A DNA stretch of 64,000 bases from Pontixanthobacter aestiaquae (GCF_009827455.1 NZ_WTYZ01000001.1:2675001-2739000), one strand, 5' to 3'. Shown: positions 45,340 to 52,598, counted from the first letter of the stretch. Program-made: numbers and translations. Notes: a model not told the origin generated them from the sequence alone.

Positions 45340-46218
45340 TCATTGGCTTCCCGGCATCACACCGTTCGCCATTGCCTCACCCGCAGCGATTTCTTCATCG
45401 GTCCAGCGGACATAATCAATGTTCCAAGTGACCTCCGCCGCGGTAACTTGCAGCGCCAGATTCATATAGCGTGCGGCGAAATGATGGATCTCGGTCGGAT
45501 GCGGATCGAGGACATGCACGAATGGGAAGTTTTCGGGCGCATTGTGCACGTAACGCTCGAACCGCGGCGCATCGAGGCAGGAGTTCTCGAATGCACGTCC
45601 GCTAACGGCTTCACCCTCTGCATCGATCATAAAGCGGTAATGCCCACCCAGCGGGAATCGGCCCGGTATGACCGGAGGTGAAAGAATATACACTGCGATC
45701 ATGCCCTCATCGTCCGGCGGCAATGTCACGTAATTGGCGGCCCCCGAGCGGCAGAGCGGCAATTTCTGCTCGGCCCCCTGCTGCATCGCCACATCTCGCG
45801 CGGCCACTTTCTTCAGCAGCAGATCGGACAGCGGATGCTGGGATGGGTCATCATGCATTTTCGCGGACACAACATTGCCGCGATCGATCTCGAACACCAC
45901 GAACTCGACCAGCGCTTCTTCCAGCTTGGTGTAAAACACCACCCGGATATTGCCGTTGTCGAGTTCTTCGGTGATGTAAGTAAGATAGTCTGGGCGATCT
46001 TCAGGTCGCAGTTGCGCATTGAGTTCGTCGCTTGCTCTCCATGCGGCCCGATCATGCTGATACATCTGCTCACCAATGCGCGCCGCCGTTTCATTGGCCG
46101 CTATCTGCTCGGCGCTGGCACCTTCGGGCACGCCATCAGGACCGGCTGCGAATGACGGCGTCGAAACAGCCAAAGCCAGCAAGGCAGATAATTGCATCAT
46201 ATGGATCAGACGGTTCAC
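45340..46218 (-). CDS. Exported protein of unknown function
   Basis: A 292-residue protein with a signal peptide of about 24 residues (MNRLIHMMQLSALLALAVST then PSFA-AG). The mature part starts with a charged helix and a TKLEEALVEFVVFEIDRGNVVSAKMHDD segment. A beta-rich C-terminal half follows (AVYILSPPVIPGRFPLGGHYRFMIDAEG; HHFAARYMNLALQVT). I recognise no family. It is a single gene between the rimP operon and the small membrane genes; beyond its stop a hydrophobic stretch is readable in another frame. Confidence 0.75.
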   Translation of the reverse strand: MNRLIHMMQLSALLALAVSTPSFAAGPDGVPEGASAEQIAANETAARIGEQMYQHDRAAWRASDELNAQLRPEDRPDYLTYITEELDNGNIRVVFYTKLEEALVEFVVFEIDRGNVVSAKMHDDPSQHPLSDLLLKKVAARDVAMQQGAEQKLPLCRSGAANYVTLPPDDEGMIAVYILSPPVIPGRFPLGGHYRFMIDAEGEAVSGRAFENSCLDAPRFERYVHNAPENFPFVHVLDPHPTEIHHFAARYMNLALQVTAAEVTWNIDYVRWTDEEIAAGEAMANGVMPGSQ

Positions 46219-46380
46219 AGAATTCCCAGACCAGAACGAGTTCTAAATTTGTCAACCTTCTGCCAGCCGGTGCTTCTTCATGCAATGGCATACGTCGTCA
46301 TGGCGCATACCAACACCCTGCATCGCCAGTACAGCTCTGAACGCTTCGCGTGGCGGGGAGCGCACGAAAATGACCAGTGG

Positions 46381-46707
46381 TCAGTTCGCCGCCTGCGCTG
46401 CAACGAGACTGTCATCGCTCCAGCCATCGTCGGCGTTCGCGCGATAGTCCTGGATGACTGGCTGAGGAGGAAGTGCCTTTTGCGGTATCTTCTCGTCCGC
46501 AACTTCGGCGGCCGTTTCCGCTCTTATCTGCTCTTGCGCAAGATATTGTCCGACTATCGGCACCGCGAAACCGAGGATCAGAATGATCGCAAGCCCGCAA
46601 AAAACCAGGAAATAGGCGCGAAGCTCGGCCGCTATCATCTCGCGAAAGGCGCTCAACCAATCACTCGGAGTTACATTTTCAAACAATTTCACAGCTGCCG
46701 CCCTCAT
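46381..46707 (-). CDS. Small single-pass membrane protein, unknown
   Basis: A 108-residue protein with an amphipathic N-terminus, one membrane segment at about residues 31-53 (AYFLVFCGLAIILILGFAVP) and an acidic, Ala/Pro-rich tail. Unknown family. Its start overlaps the stop of the 77-residue gene by 4 nt (ATGA at 46707-46704), the best evidence that both are real. It lies downstream of pspF on the same strand. Confidence 0.6.
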   Translation of the reverse strand: MRAAAVKLFENVTPSDWLSAFREMIAAELRAYFLVFCGLAIILILGFAVPIVGQYLAQEQIRAETAAEVADEKIPQKALPPQPVIQDYRANADDGWSDDSLVAAQAAN

Positions 46708-46937
46708 TCCTCGCTATCAGATGACCGGATAGCCGCGCCCCAGTCGTCAGCTAAGTCGTCCTCTCGAACGCCCTTCTTTTCAACCGGATCTTCGATGGAT
46801 TGGATTTTTATCGGCGGCTGTCCTGTGTCGCCGTCAGCGATGGCCGCCCTGTACTCATAGTCGGTCTGTACTGTGACCATGAGCGCTATCCAGGCGATCA
46901 ACCCCAAACCCATCGCGATCCGAAACAACTTGTCCAT
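46704..46937 (-). CDS. Small single-pass membrane protein downstream of pspF, unknown
   Basis: A 77-residue protein with a membrane segment at about residues 5-23 (FRIAMGLGLIAWIALMVTVQ) and an acidic cytoplasmic or periplasmic tail ending RSSDSEE. Unknown family. It begins 65 nt after the pspF stop on the same strand and overlaps the 108-residue gene, so pspF and these two may be cotranscribed. Confidence 0.6.
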   Translation of the reverse strand: MDKLFRIAMGLGLIAWIALMVTVQTDYEYRAAIADGDTGQPPIKIQSIEDPVEKKGVREDDLADDWGAAIRSSDSEE

Positions 46938-47002
46938 AACCCCATCCCAACGCCGAGCCTTCTGAATTCGGACTTGTTTACAGGGGTTTGTCTAATAGAT
47001 GA

Positions 47003-48037
47003 TTAATCCTGCCCCTCCATTAAGCTATGCTTCTTGATGCAATGGCGCAGCTGGTCATAGCTCAGCCCCAATGCTTTCGCAGTTTGGCGCTGGTTCCAAC
47101 GGTGTTTGCCCAGTGCATGCTCGACGATAGCCCGCTCATGCTCGTCTACAGCGGCACGAAGGTCATTAACGGACTCCAGATCTGTAGCTGGCGCAGCAGT
47201 TGTCGTAACAGGCGCTGTCGCCTCAGCGGGTTTTGACTTGCTCGATGGCTCGCCAATAGGTCTCCATGGAGAGTCGAACGGGTCGAACTGCACATGCGCA
47301 ATCGGCTCTTTCCAATCATCCCAGCGATAGATCGCGCGCTCAACAACATTGCGCAGCTCGCGGACATTGCCTGGCCATGGGTGGTTGTCGAGCTGCTTGC
47401 GGACATGCTCGGCAAAACCTGGCCAACCTTCCCAGCCAATTTCTGCCGCCATTTTCCGCCCGAAATAGTCGGTCAGCATGTCGATATCACCGTCCCGTAC
47501 GCGCAGCGGCGGCAGAGTGATGACTTCGAAAGTCAGCCTGTCGAGCAGGTCGGAACGGAATGTACCTTCCTCAGCTGCCTTGGGGAGATTCTCATTGGTT
47601 GCCGCGACAATTCTTACGTCGACATTGATCGGGCGCGAAGAGCCAATCCGTGTGACCTCGCCATATTCGACAGCCCTCAGCAAGCGCTCTTGCGCGGCCA
47701 TAGACAGGGTTCCCAGTTCGTCGAGAAATAAGGTACCTTTGTCGGCTTCTTCGAAACGTCCGGCGCGCGCTTTGGTAGCACCTGTGAAAGCGCCTGCTTC
47801 GTGACCGAACAATTCGGCCTCGATCAGCGTTTCGGGAAGAGCTGCACAGTTCATAGTAACCAGCGGCTCACCCCACCGCTCGGACAGGCGGTGGAGGCGC
47901 TCGGCGATGAGCTCTTTGCCGGTCCCGCGCTCGCCGACGACGAGCACCGGACGCCGCATCGGAGCCGCGCGGCTGGCCCGCTCGACCGCGTCCAGAAACG
48001 CCCCGGATTGGCCGATAAATTGGTTCTTTTGCTCCAT
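47003..48037 (-). CDS. pspF: Phage-shock operon activator PspF (sigma-54 enhancer-binding protein)
   Basis: A 344-residue AAA+ activator without an N-terminal receiver domain, the hallmark of PspF. Walker A is GERGTGKE (about 35-42), the sigma-54 contact loop is GAFTGA (about 82-87), and Walker B is TLFLDE. The C-terminus has a Fis-type helix-turn-helix (RWNQRQTAKALGLSYDQLRHCIK) after a Pro/Ala-rich linker. PspA is known to inhibit it until envelope stress. ATG 48037 matches the family N-terminus; the open frame to 48112 would run into the control region. It is divergent from the psp operon, whose sigma-54 promoter it should activate. Confidence 0.95.
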   Translation of the reverse strand: MEQKNQFIGQSGAFLDAVERASRAAPMRRPVLVVGERGTGKELIAERLHRLSERWGEPLVTMNCAALPETLIEAELFGHEAGAFTGATKARAGRFEEADKGTLFLDELGTLSMAAQERLLRAVEYGEVTRIGSSRPINVDVRIVAATNENLPKAAEEGTFRSDLLDRLTFEVITLPPLRVRDGDIDMLTDYFGRKMAAEIGWEGWPGFAEHVRKQLDNHPWPGNVRELRNVVERAIYRWDDWKEPIAHVQFDPFDSPWRPIGEPSSKSKPAEATAPVTTTAAPATDLESVNDLRAAVDEHERAIVEHALGKHRWNQRQTAKALGLSYDQLRHCIKKHSLMEGQD

Positions 48038-48050
48038 AACCCAACCTATA

Positions 48051-48098
48051 GTGAAAATTCCCGATTGTTGGCAATAGGCACTAAGTGGGATTTTTCGC
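48051..48098. promoter_or_regulatory. Candidate PspF upstream activating sequence (inverted repeat)
   Basis: GTGAAAATTCCC (48051-48062) and GGGATTTTTCGC (48087-48098) form an inverted repeat matching at 10 of 12 positions. They lie 43 to 90 nt upstream of the -24 element of the psp promoter. A third partial copy, TGAAAATTC, is at 48116-48124. The position is right for an enhancer; binding by PspF is inferred. Confidence 0.5.
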
Positions 48099-48139
48099 GA
48101 GGCCGCATACATCTTTGAAAATTCTAGATTAAATCAGTT

Positions 48140-48155
48140 TGGCACACCCTTTGCT
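48140..48155 (+). promoter_or_regulatory. Sigma-54 (-24/-12) promoter of the psp operon
   Basis: TGGCACACCCTTTGCT matches the sigma-54 consensus TGGCAC-N5-TTGCW at every fixed base, with GG and GC at the required spacing. It reads toward the psp genes and lies opposite pspF. The first start codon follows at 48222, giving a leader of about 55 nt. Confidence 0.9.
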
Positions 48156-48221
48156 ATGTTGTGGGCAATACCAAACGGTGTCGAAAATCCGTTTTGCCAC
48201 TATCTTAGAAGGAACCGTGCC

Positions 48222-48374
48222 ATGTATGACCGCCGCTTTTTCCAGACCAAACTGGGTCAGGCCGCAATGGCCAGCATCGCTGCAATGTGTGCATTTGTTG
48301 CTCTGACAACGCAAATGCAGGTTGATCCAGCATTCGCGGCATCGCCAACAATAGAAGCGGTCGAACTCGCATGA
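48222..48374 (+). CDS. 50-residue membrane/exported leader peptide of the psp operon
   Basis: A small gene starting ATG 48222 with AAGGA 9 nt upstream. The product has a positively charged N-terminus (MYDRRFFQTK), a hydrophobic stretch at about 12-30 and AFAA, which could be a signal-peptidase site, leaving a very short mature end. It is the first coding sequence after the sigma-54 promoter, and its stop overlaps an in-frame ATG (48371) of the frame that leads into pspA. Function unknown; it could be a small stress peptide or a translational coupler. Confidence 0.6.
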   Translation: MYDRRFFQTKLGQAAMASIAAMCAFVALTTQMQVDPAFAASPTIEAVELA

Positions 48375-48550
48375 ACAAGCCTTCCGACAAAGGTTCGGGA
48401 GAACGGGATCCCCTAGCGCCCGAAAAAGGTGTTAATCCGGTATCCCGTTTCGAAGCCGAGGTGGAACGCCTTCGTCAGACCCCGACACCGACCCAGACTG
48501 CTAATATGCAGGCGCAAACATTTAATCTGTTCAACAGTGGAGCACCCTTG

Positions 48551-49237
48551 ATGGGAATATTCAGCCGAACCCGTGACATCATCGCCGCCAATTTCAACGA
48601 TATGCTGGATAATGCCGATGACCCGGCAAAAATGATCCGCATGATCATCCTCGAAATGGAGGAAACTCTTGTGGAAGTGCGCGCGAGCGCGGCACGGACG
48701 ATCGCTGATCAGAAGGAAATGCATCGGCATACGGTCAAACTGGACAGGCTGCAGGCCGATTGGGGCGAGAAAGCACAATTGGCTTTGAGCAAGGATCGCG
48801 AAGATCTTGCCCGCGCCGCTCTGGTCGAGAAGAAGAAGGCGTCGGACATGTCCGATCAGCTTAAAGCAGAGATCGCTGTGCTGGACGACGCTCTTCGTGC
48901 CTACGAACAGGACATCGCCAAACTGCAAAATCGTCTCCGCGAAGCCCGCAGCCGCCAGACCGCCATCGCGGCGCGTCTGGAAAGTGCGGAAAACCGTGCC
49001 AAGCTGCGCACGCTGATGAGCACGGAACGGACCGATGAGGCGCTTGCCCGGTTCGACCAGCTCGAACGCCGCGTCGATTACGCAGAAGGCCGCGCAGACG
49101 CGATGTCAATTGCCGACAATAGCGGCAAGCCAAGCCTGTCAGACGAGATCGCGGCGCTGGCAGGCGCCGATAAAGTCGATGAAGAATTAGAAGCTATGAA
49201 GGCCGCCCTGAAAAGCGCCTCTGACAAGAAGGACTAA
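48551..49237 (+). CDS. pspA: Phage shock protein A
   Basis: A 228-residue PspA/ESCRT-III-family protein from the canonical start MGIFSRTRDIIAANFNDMLD (membrane-binding amphipathic helix). EDPAKMIRMIILEMEETLVEVR-type coiled coil follows through most of the length. It coats damaged inner membrane and inhibits PspF. ATG 48551 has GGAG 8 nt upstream and gives the family's usual length. The frame stays open to ATG 48371, which would add 60 polar residues and overlap the leader peptide stop. That extension is possible but has no good ribosome-binding site. It heads pspA-pspB-pspC. Confidence 0.93.
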   Translation: MGIFSRTRDIIAANFNDMLDNADDPAKMIRMIILEMEETLVEVRASAARTIADQKEMHRHTVKLDRLQADWGEKAQLALSKDREDLARAALVEKKKASDMSDQLKAEIAVLDDALRAYEQDIAKLQNRLREARSRQTAIAARLESAENRAKLRTLMSTERTDEALARFDQLERRVDYAEGRADAMSIADNSGKPSLSDEIAALAGADKVDEELEAMKAALKSASDKKD

Positions 49238-49244
49238 GTGAGCC

Positions 49245-49547
49245 ATGGATTTTCCGAGTGAAATCATCATCGTACCGATCCTGTTTATCGGTCTGCCATG
49301 GTTGATCATGCACTATGTCACCAAGTGGAAAACGGCCGCAACGATTACCACCGATGACGAGGACTTGCTGGGCGAACTGTATCAACTCGCCAAGCGTCTG
49401 GATGAGCGGATGGACACTGTCGAGCGCCTCGTGGCCAGCGACAACCCCGACTATCAACCAGCCCGTCTGATGCATGACCGCGAAACAGATAATCAGCAAT
49501 TGCGCGAGCTCGACCGCTTGCTCGCAGAGAAAAAGGAAGCCCGGTAA
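49245..49547 (+). CDS. pspB: Envelope stress response membrane protein PspB
   Basis: A 100-residue PspB with a membrane segment at about residues 6-24 (EIIIVPILFIGLPWLIMHYV) and a coiled coil containing LAKRLDERMDTVERLVASDN at about 48-67, the PspB signature. The tail is about 30 residues longer than in E. coli. With PspC it senses membrane stress and relieves PspA inhibition of PspF. It is 7 nt after pspA and overlaps pspC. Confidence 0.92.
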   Translation: MDFPSEIIIVPILFIGLPWLIMHYVTKWKTAATITTDDEDLLGELYQLAKRLDERMDTVERLVASDNPDYQPARLMHDRETDNQQLRELDRLLAEKKEAR

Positions 49548-49921
49548 TGACCAGCGAACGCACCACCCTGTATCGTGACAAGCAAAACGCAAAGCTGATG
49601 GGCGTATGTTCGGGCATTGCCGACTATACTGGCGTAAACGTCTTGTGGGTCCGCTTGGCAGCGCTCATCCTTGCCTTCAGCACCGGCTTTGCAATTCCGA
49701 TCTATTTCGTCGCTGGCCTGCTGCTCAATAAAAAGCCGCCGCATCTTTATGTGGAGCAGGACGAGCAGAAATACTGGCAGCGTGTTCGCCAGAGCCCTCA
49801 GCGCAGTGCTCGCGAAATTCGCAGCCGGATGCGCGACATCGATCGCCGGCTGGCAGATGTCGAGACATATTACGTCACCAGCAATCCGCGCCTGAACGCC
49901 GAAATCGAGCGTCTGCGTTGA
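49547..49921 (+). CDS. pspC: Envelope stress response membrane protein PspC
   Basis: A 124-residue PspC. The PspC domain reads LYRDKQNAKLMGVCSGIADY then VNVLWVRLAALILAFSTGF and IPIYFVAGLLLNKKP, with membrane helices at about 30-58. A C-terminal coiled-coil region rich in Arg follows (ARSAREIRSRMRDIDRRLAD). It partners PspB in signal relay to PspA. The start overlaps the pspB stop by one base. Confidence 0.93.
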   Translation: MTSERTTLYRDKQNAKLMGVCSGIADYTGVNVLWVRLAALILAFSTGFAIPIYFVAGLLLNKKPPHLYVEQDEQKYWQRVRQSPQRSAREIRSRMRDIDRRLADVETYYVTSNPRLNAEIERLR

Positions 49922-49945
49922 GACTGAATACTGAGGGGAATACAC

Positions 49946-50251
49946 ATGGATTTAGGCATTCTCATACCGCTGGCGCCGTTCATCATGGTGCTGGGAATCA
50001 TCTGGCTGGTGAACAACCGCAAGCTCGAGGAAAAGCGAATTTCTGCAACAGCCGAGGCCAGCAGTGAGAAGGCAGCCCAATATGCCAGCCAGGTCACACA
50101 GCTAGAGGATCGCGTCGCAGTTCTGGAACGCATCGTCACTGATCGTGGCTACGATATTGCGACTCAGATCGAAGCATTGCGCGACCAGCGTGAAGTCGAG
50201 GGAACCGATAGCGGCACACCGCTCAACGTTGCGAAGAAGGAAAACGTATAA
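49946..50251 (+). CDS. PspB-like small membrane coiled-coil protein, array member 1
   Basis: A 101-residue protein. A membrane segment lies at about residues 4-22 (GILIPLAPFIMVLGIIWLV), then a charged coiled coil with RVAVLERIVTDRGYDI at 56-71. That motif aligns with RMDTVERLVASDNPDY of the PspB encoded two genes upstream. The C-terminus contains TDSGTPL, shared with member 2 (TDSGVPL). GAGGGG precedes the ATG. Probably an inner-membrane adaptor of the Psp system; the exact role is unknown. Confidence 0.78.
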   Translation: MDLGILIPLAPFIMVLGIIWLVNNRKLEEKRISATAEASSEKAAQYASQVTQLEDRVAVLERIVTDRGYDIATQIEALRDQREVEGTDSGTPLNVAKKENV

Positions 50252-50598
50252 TGGACTGGGGTGGACCGACCTTTGTGATCGCAATTATCGCACTCAGCAC
50301 TGGTGGCTGGCTGATCAACAACTGGATTCGCGCCAAGCACGGCTACGAATTGGAGGATGAATGGGGCGGCAAGACTGCCCCCAAGAACAGCGGCGAGATC
50401 AAAGAGCTGCGCGCGGAAAATGCCGAGCTGATCCAGTTGCTCAAAGATCAGGGGAAGCGGATGGAAACGCTCGAGCGGATCGTGACCGACAAAGGGTACC
50501 GGCTGAACGAAGAAATCGAGGCGCTGCGCGATCTGCCCGACATGAAATCAACTGATAGCGGCGTGCCGCTCGATATCGAGAATAAGGAAAAAGCCTGA
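50251..50598 (+). CDS. PspB-like small membrane coiled-coil protein, array member 2
   Basis: A 115-residue protein with an N-terminal membrane segment at about 7-24 (TFVIAIIALSTGGWLINNWI). A GYELEDEWGGKTAPKN linker also found in member 3 follows, then a coiled coil with RMETLERIVTDKGYRL at 70-85, and TDSGVPLDIENKEKA at the end as in member 1. Sharing one end with each neighbour suggests origin by unequal duplication. It overlaps member 1 by one base (TAATG). Confidence 0.78.
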   Translation: MDWGGPTFVIAIIALSTGGWLINNWIRAKHGYELEDEWGGKTAPKNSGEIKELRAENAELIQLLKDQGKRMETLERIVTDKGYRLNEEIEALRDLPDMKSTDSGVPLDIENKEKA

Positions 50599-50906
50599 TG
50601 TTCCCTGTTACCGAAACCGCGATCATTGCCGGTGTTGCGATCATTACCGGCGGCTGGATCATCAATACCTGGATGCGGATGAAAAATGGCTATCCGCTAG
50701 AAAACAGCTGGGGCAAGCCCGTCTATCCCAAGAATGACGAAGCGGTCGAGCGAGTCAAACTCTTGACCCAAGAAAACGCGGAACTGCGCGCCGAACTCGG
50801 TTCAATTAAAGACCGCATGGCAAACGTGGAACGCATCGTCACTGACAGCGGATATCAGCTCACACACGAGATTGATCGCCTGCGCGAAGACAAGGAAGTG
50901 AACTGA
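50598..50906 (+). CDS. PspB-like small membrane coiled-coil protein, array member 3
   Basis: A 102-residue protein. The membrane segment at about 8-25 ends TGGWIINTWMRMKNGY, nearly the same as member 2 (TGGWLINNWIRAKHGY). The linker is PLENSWGKPVYPKN, and the coiled coil holds RMANVERIVTDSGYQL at 73-88, then EIDRLRED. It lacks the TDSG tail. It overlaps its neighbours by one base on each side. Confidence 0.78.
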   Translation: MFPVTETAIIAGVAIITGGWIINTWMRMKNGYPLENSWGKPVYPKNDEAVERVKLLTQENAELRAELGSIKDRMANVERIVTDSGYQLTHEIDRLREDKEVN

Positions 50907-51217
50907 TGGACAGTGATCTTATGGGCATTTTCGCATTCATCCTGATCTTGGCTATGATCGTGTTTCCGTTCGCAATGTTCACACATCGGCGCTCCAATGA
51001 GCACGAAGAGCGCAAACTCGAACTGCTTGCTAGAACCGAAGAAGCCAAGTCCGGACGCGGAGCGGATGGCGAAGCATATCGCAAACTGGAGAAACGCGTC
51101 CGGGTACTGGAGCGGATCGCCACCGACAAAGGGACTGATCTTGCGCAGCAGATCGAACATCTTCGCGATCTTGATGACCTAGACACGCTGACCGCGGCCA
51201 AGGAGAAGGTACAATGA
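50906..51217 (+). CDS. PspB-like small membrane coiled-coil protein, array member 4
   Basis: A 103-residue protein with a different membrane segment (LMGIFAFILILAMIVFPFAM, about 5-24). A strongly charged stretch follows, then the shared motif RVRVLERIATDKGTDL at 64-79 and QQIEHLRDLDD. The long charged region with heptad leucines predicts a coiled coil. It overlaps member 3 by one base and member 5 by 4 nt (ATGA). Confidence 0.78.
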   Translation: MDSDLMGIFAFILILAMIVFPFAMFTHRRSNEHEERKLELLARTEEAKSGRGADGEAYRKLEKRVRVLERIATDKGTDLAQQIEHLRDLDDLDTLTAAKEKVQ

Positions 51218-51486
51218 GTTTTGGGACGGCCTTGGTGATCATCGTCGCAATTGGCGCGGTCACCAGTGTGATTCGCGGTCGGCAGCGCGCCAGAGCGGGG
51301 ATTATCGCTGATAAGCAAGGGAACGAAAGCTACATCCCCAAAGCAGATCCCGACGCGCAACGCGAGGTCAAAGAGCTGCGCGAGCGGATCAAAGTGCTGG
51401 AACGGATCGCGACCGATGCGAACACATCCGAGAGCCGGAAAATTGCAGCGATCTCTGACGAGATTGAAAGTTTGAGAGACAAGTAA
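51214..51486 (+). CDS. PspB-like small membrane coiled-coil protein, array member 5
   Basis: A 90-residue protein with a short membrane segment at about 4-20 followed at once by RGRQRARAG, which should keep the C-terminus in the cytoplasm. The motif is RIKVLERIATDAN at 58-70; downstream spacing differs from members 1-4, but EIESLRDK at the end restores the shared ending. It is the last of the overlapping block; a stem-loop follows. Confidence 0.75.
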   Translation: MSFGTALVIIVAIGAVTSVIRGRQRARAGIIADKQGNESYIPKADPDAQREVKELRERIKVLERIATDANTSESRKIAAISDEIESLRDK

Positions 51487-51495
51487 CCAGAGGAT

Positions 51496-51534
51496 GCGGG
51501 CCGCGTGATGGCAAACCCGGTTTTGGGGGCCCGC
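51496..51534 (+). other. Stem-loop between array members 5 and 6
   Basis: GCGGGCC and GGCCCGC form a perfect 7-bp stem. The loop contains a near-palindromic AAACCCGGTTTT. No T-tract follows, so it is more likely an mRNA-processing or attenuation element than a full terminator. Confidence 0.4.
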
Positions 51535-51554
51535 CTTGAGGGAGGATTTGTGAA

Positions 51555-51806
51555 ATGACCGAACAGATCATCATATCCAGCGCAACGATTATCGGCTTGA
51601 CGATTGTCGCCTTGATCGGCCTGCGCGGCTGGCAGGGATGGCTGGCGCTGAAAGAACAGGAGCTCGAACGCGCCGTCCATACTCGCGAGCACGTCGATAC
51701 CGGCTCTGATGTAGGGTCAAGCGCGGGCGCTGCCCGGATCGAGATTGCCGATCTGAAAGAACGTATCCGCAAGCTGGAAGCAATTGCCAGCGGGGTGGAT
51801 TTGTAA
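51555..51806 (+). CDS. PspB-like small membrane coiled-coil protein, array member 6 (divergent)
   Basis: An 83-residue protein with a membrane segment at about 8-23 (SSATIIGLTIVALIGLRGW) and a cytoplasmic coiled coil whose C-terminal end DLKERIRKLEAIASG retains the R-x-x-x-L-E-x-I core but loses the T-D-K-G part. The ribosome-binding site GGGAGGA is strong. It is separated from member 5 by 68 nt holding a stem-loop, and sufE starts 14 nt later. Confidence 0.7.
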   Translation: MTEQIIISSATIIGLTIVALIGLRGWQGWLALKEQELERAVHTREHVDTGSDVGSSAGAARIEIADLKERIRKLEAIASGVDL

Positions 51807-51820
51807 ACCGCAATCACTAC

Positions 51821-52237
51821 ATGCGGCTAATGCGCACACTTGAAGATATCCAAGAAGAATATGAGTTCCTCGAAGGCGATGAACGCTATCGCCTGTTGAT
51901 CGAGCTCGGCCGCGAGCTCGATGATATGCCCGCCGCTCTCAAGACCGATGCGACACTGGTGCGCGGCTGCTCTGCCAGTGTGTGGGTCTATCCTACCGAA
52001 GAAAGTGGAGCCCTGCACTTTCTGGCAGACAGCAATGCAGCGATTACCAAAGGTATCGTCGCATTGGTGATCTCCGCCGTACAGGATAAGCCAGCGCAGA
52101 CGGTCGCCGAGATGGATGTGACCGCCGCGCTTGAGCCCTTCGACCTCAAGAACCAGCTTAGCTCTAACCGCACACAAGGCGTCCCCAACATGATTGGTTT
52201 GGTAAAAGAACACGCGGCGCGCTTGGCTTCGGCATGA
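51821..52237 (+). CDS. sufE: SufE-family cysteine-desulfurase activator
   Basis: A 138-residue SufE with the sulfur-acceptor cysteine in LVRGCSASVWVYP, the usual N-terminus LEDIQEEYEFLEGDERYRLLIELGR, and a C-terminal RTQGVPNMIGLVKEHA. It stimulates SufS and passes persulfide sulfur to Fe-S assembly. ATG 51821 or ATG 51830 could be used. It is immediately downstream of the PspB-like array, but sulfur transfer has no obvious link to Psp. Confidence 0.93.
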   Translation: MRLMRTLEDIQEEYEFLEGDERYRLLIELGRELDDMPAALKTDATLVRGCSASVWVYPTEESGALHFLADSNAAITKGIVALVISAVQDKPAQTVAEMDVTAALEPFDLKNQLSSNRTQGVPNMIGLVKEHAARLASA

Positions 52238-52247
52238 GCGTGCGGCG

Positions 52248-52598
52248 ATGAAACGCCCGATATTCAAAGCTCTGGGAATTGCCAGTGCCGGACTGGGTGC
52301 AATCGGGGCAGCATTGCCGATCATGCCAACCGTACCATTCCTGCTGCTGGCCGTCTATTTCTTCGCCAGGTCCAGTCCGGAGCTCGAGCAGAAAATACTC
52401 GAACACCCGCATTGGGGGCCGCAGGTCAAGGACTGGCGCGAGCGGCGGGCGATCAGCCGCAAGTCCAAAACCATCGCCATCGTCTCTATTGCGGCGGGCG
52501 TGGTGTTCACTTGGTACACGCTTGGCGCGCCCTATTATTACATCTCGCTGGCAATATTGGTGATCTGCGGCACATGGATCGCGACGCGAAACGAATAG
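52248..52598 (+). CDS. YbaN-family (DUF454) inner-membrane protein
   Basis: A 116-residue protein with KALGIASAGLGAIGAALPIMPTVPFLLLA, the DUF454 N-terminal signature, followed by SSPELEQKILEHPHWGPQVKDW and two more membrane segments at the C-terminus. Function unknown. It follows sufE by 10 nt. Confidence 0.9.
   Translation: MKRPIFKALGIASAGLGAIGAALPIMPTVPFLLLAVYFFARSSPELEQKILEHPHWGPQVKDWRERRAISRKSKTIAIVSIAAGVVFTWYTLGAPYYYISLAILVICGTWIATRNE

Noticed and set aside
46192..46860. 222-codon plus-strand frame opposite the small membrane genes
   Set aside because: Overlaps a signal peptide and two short genes with ATGA coupling; its translation has no domain or membrane logic.
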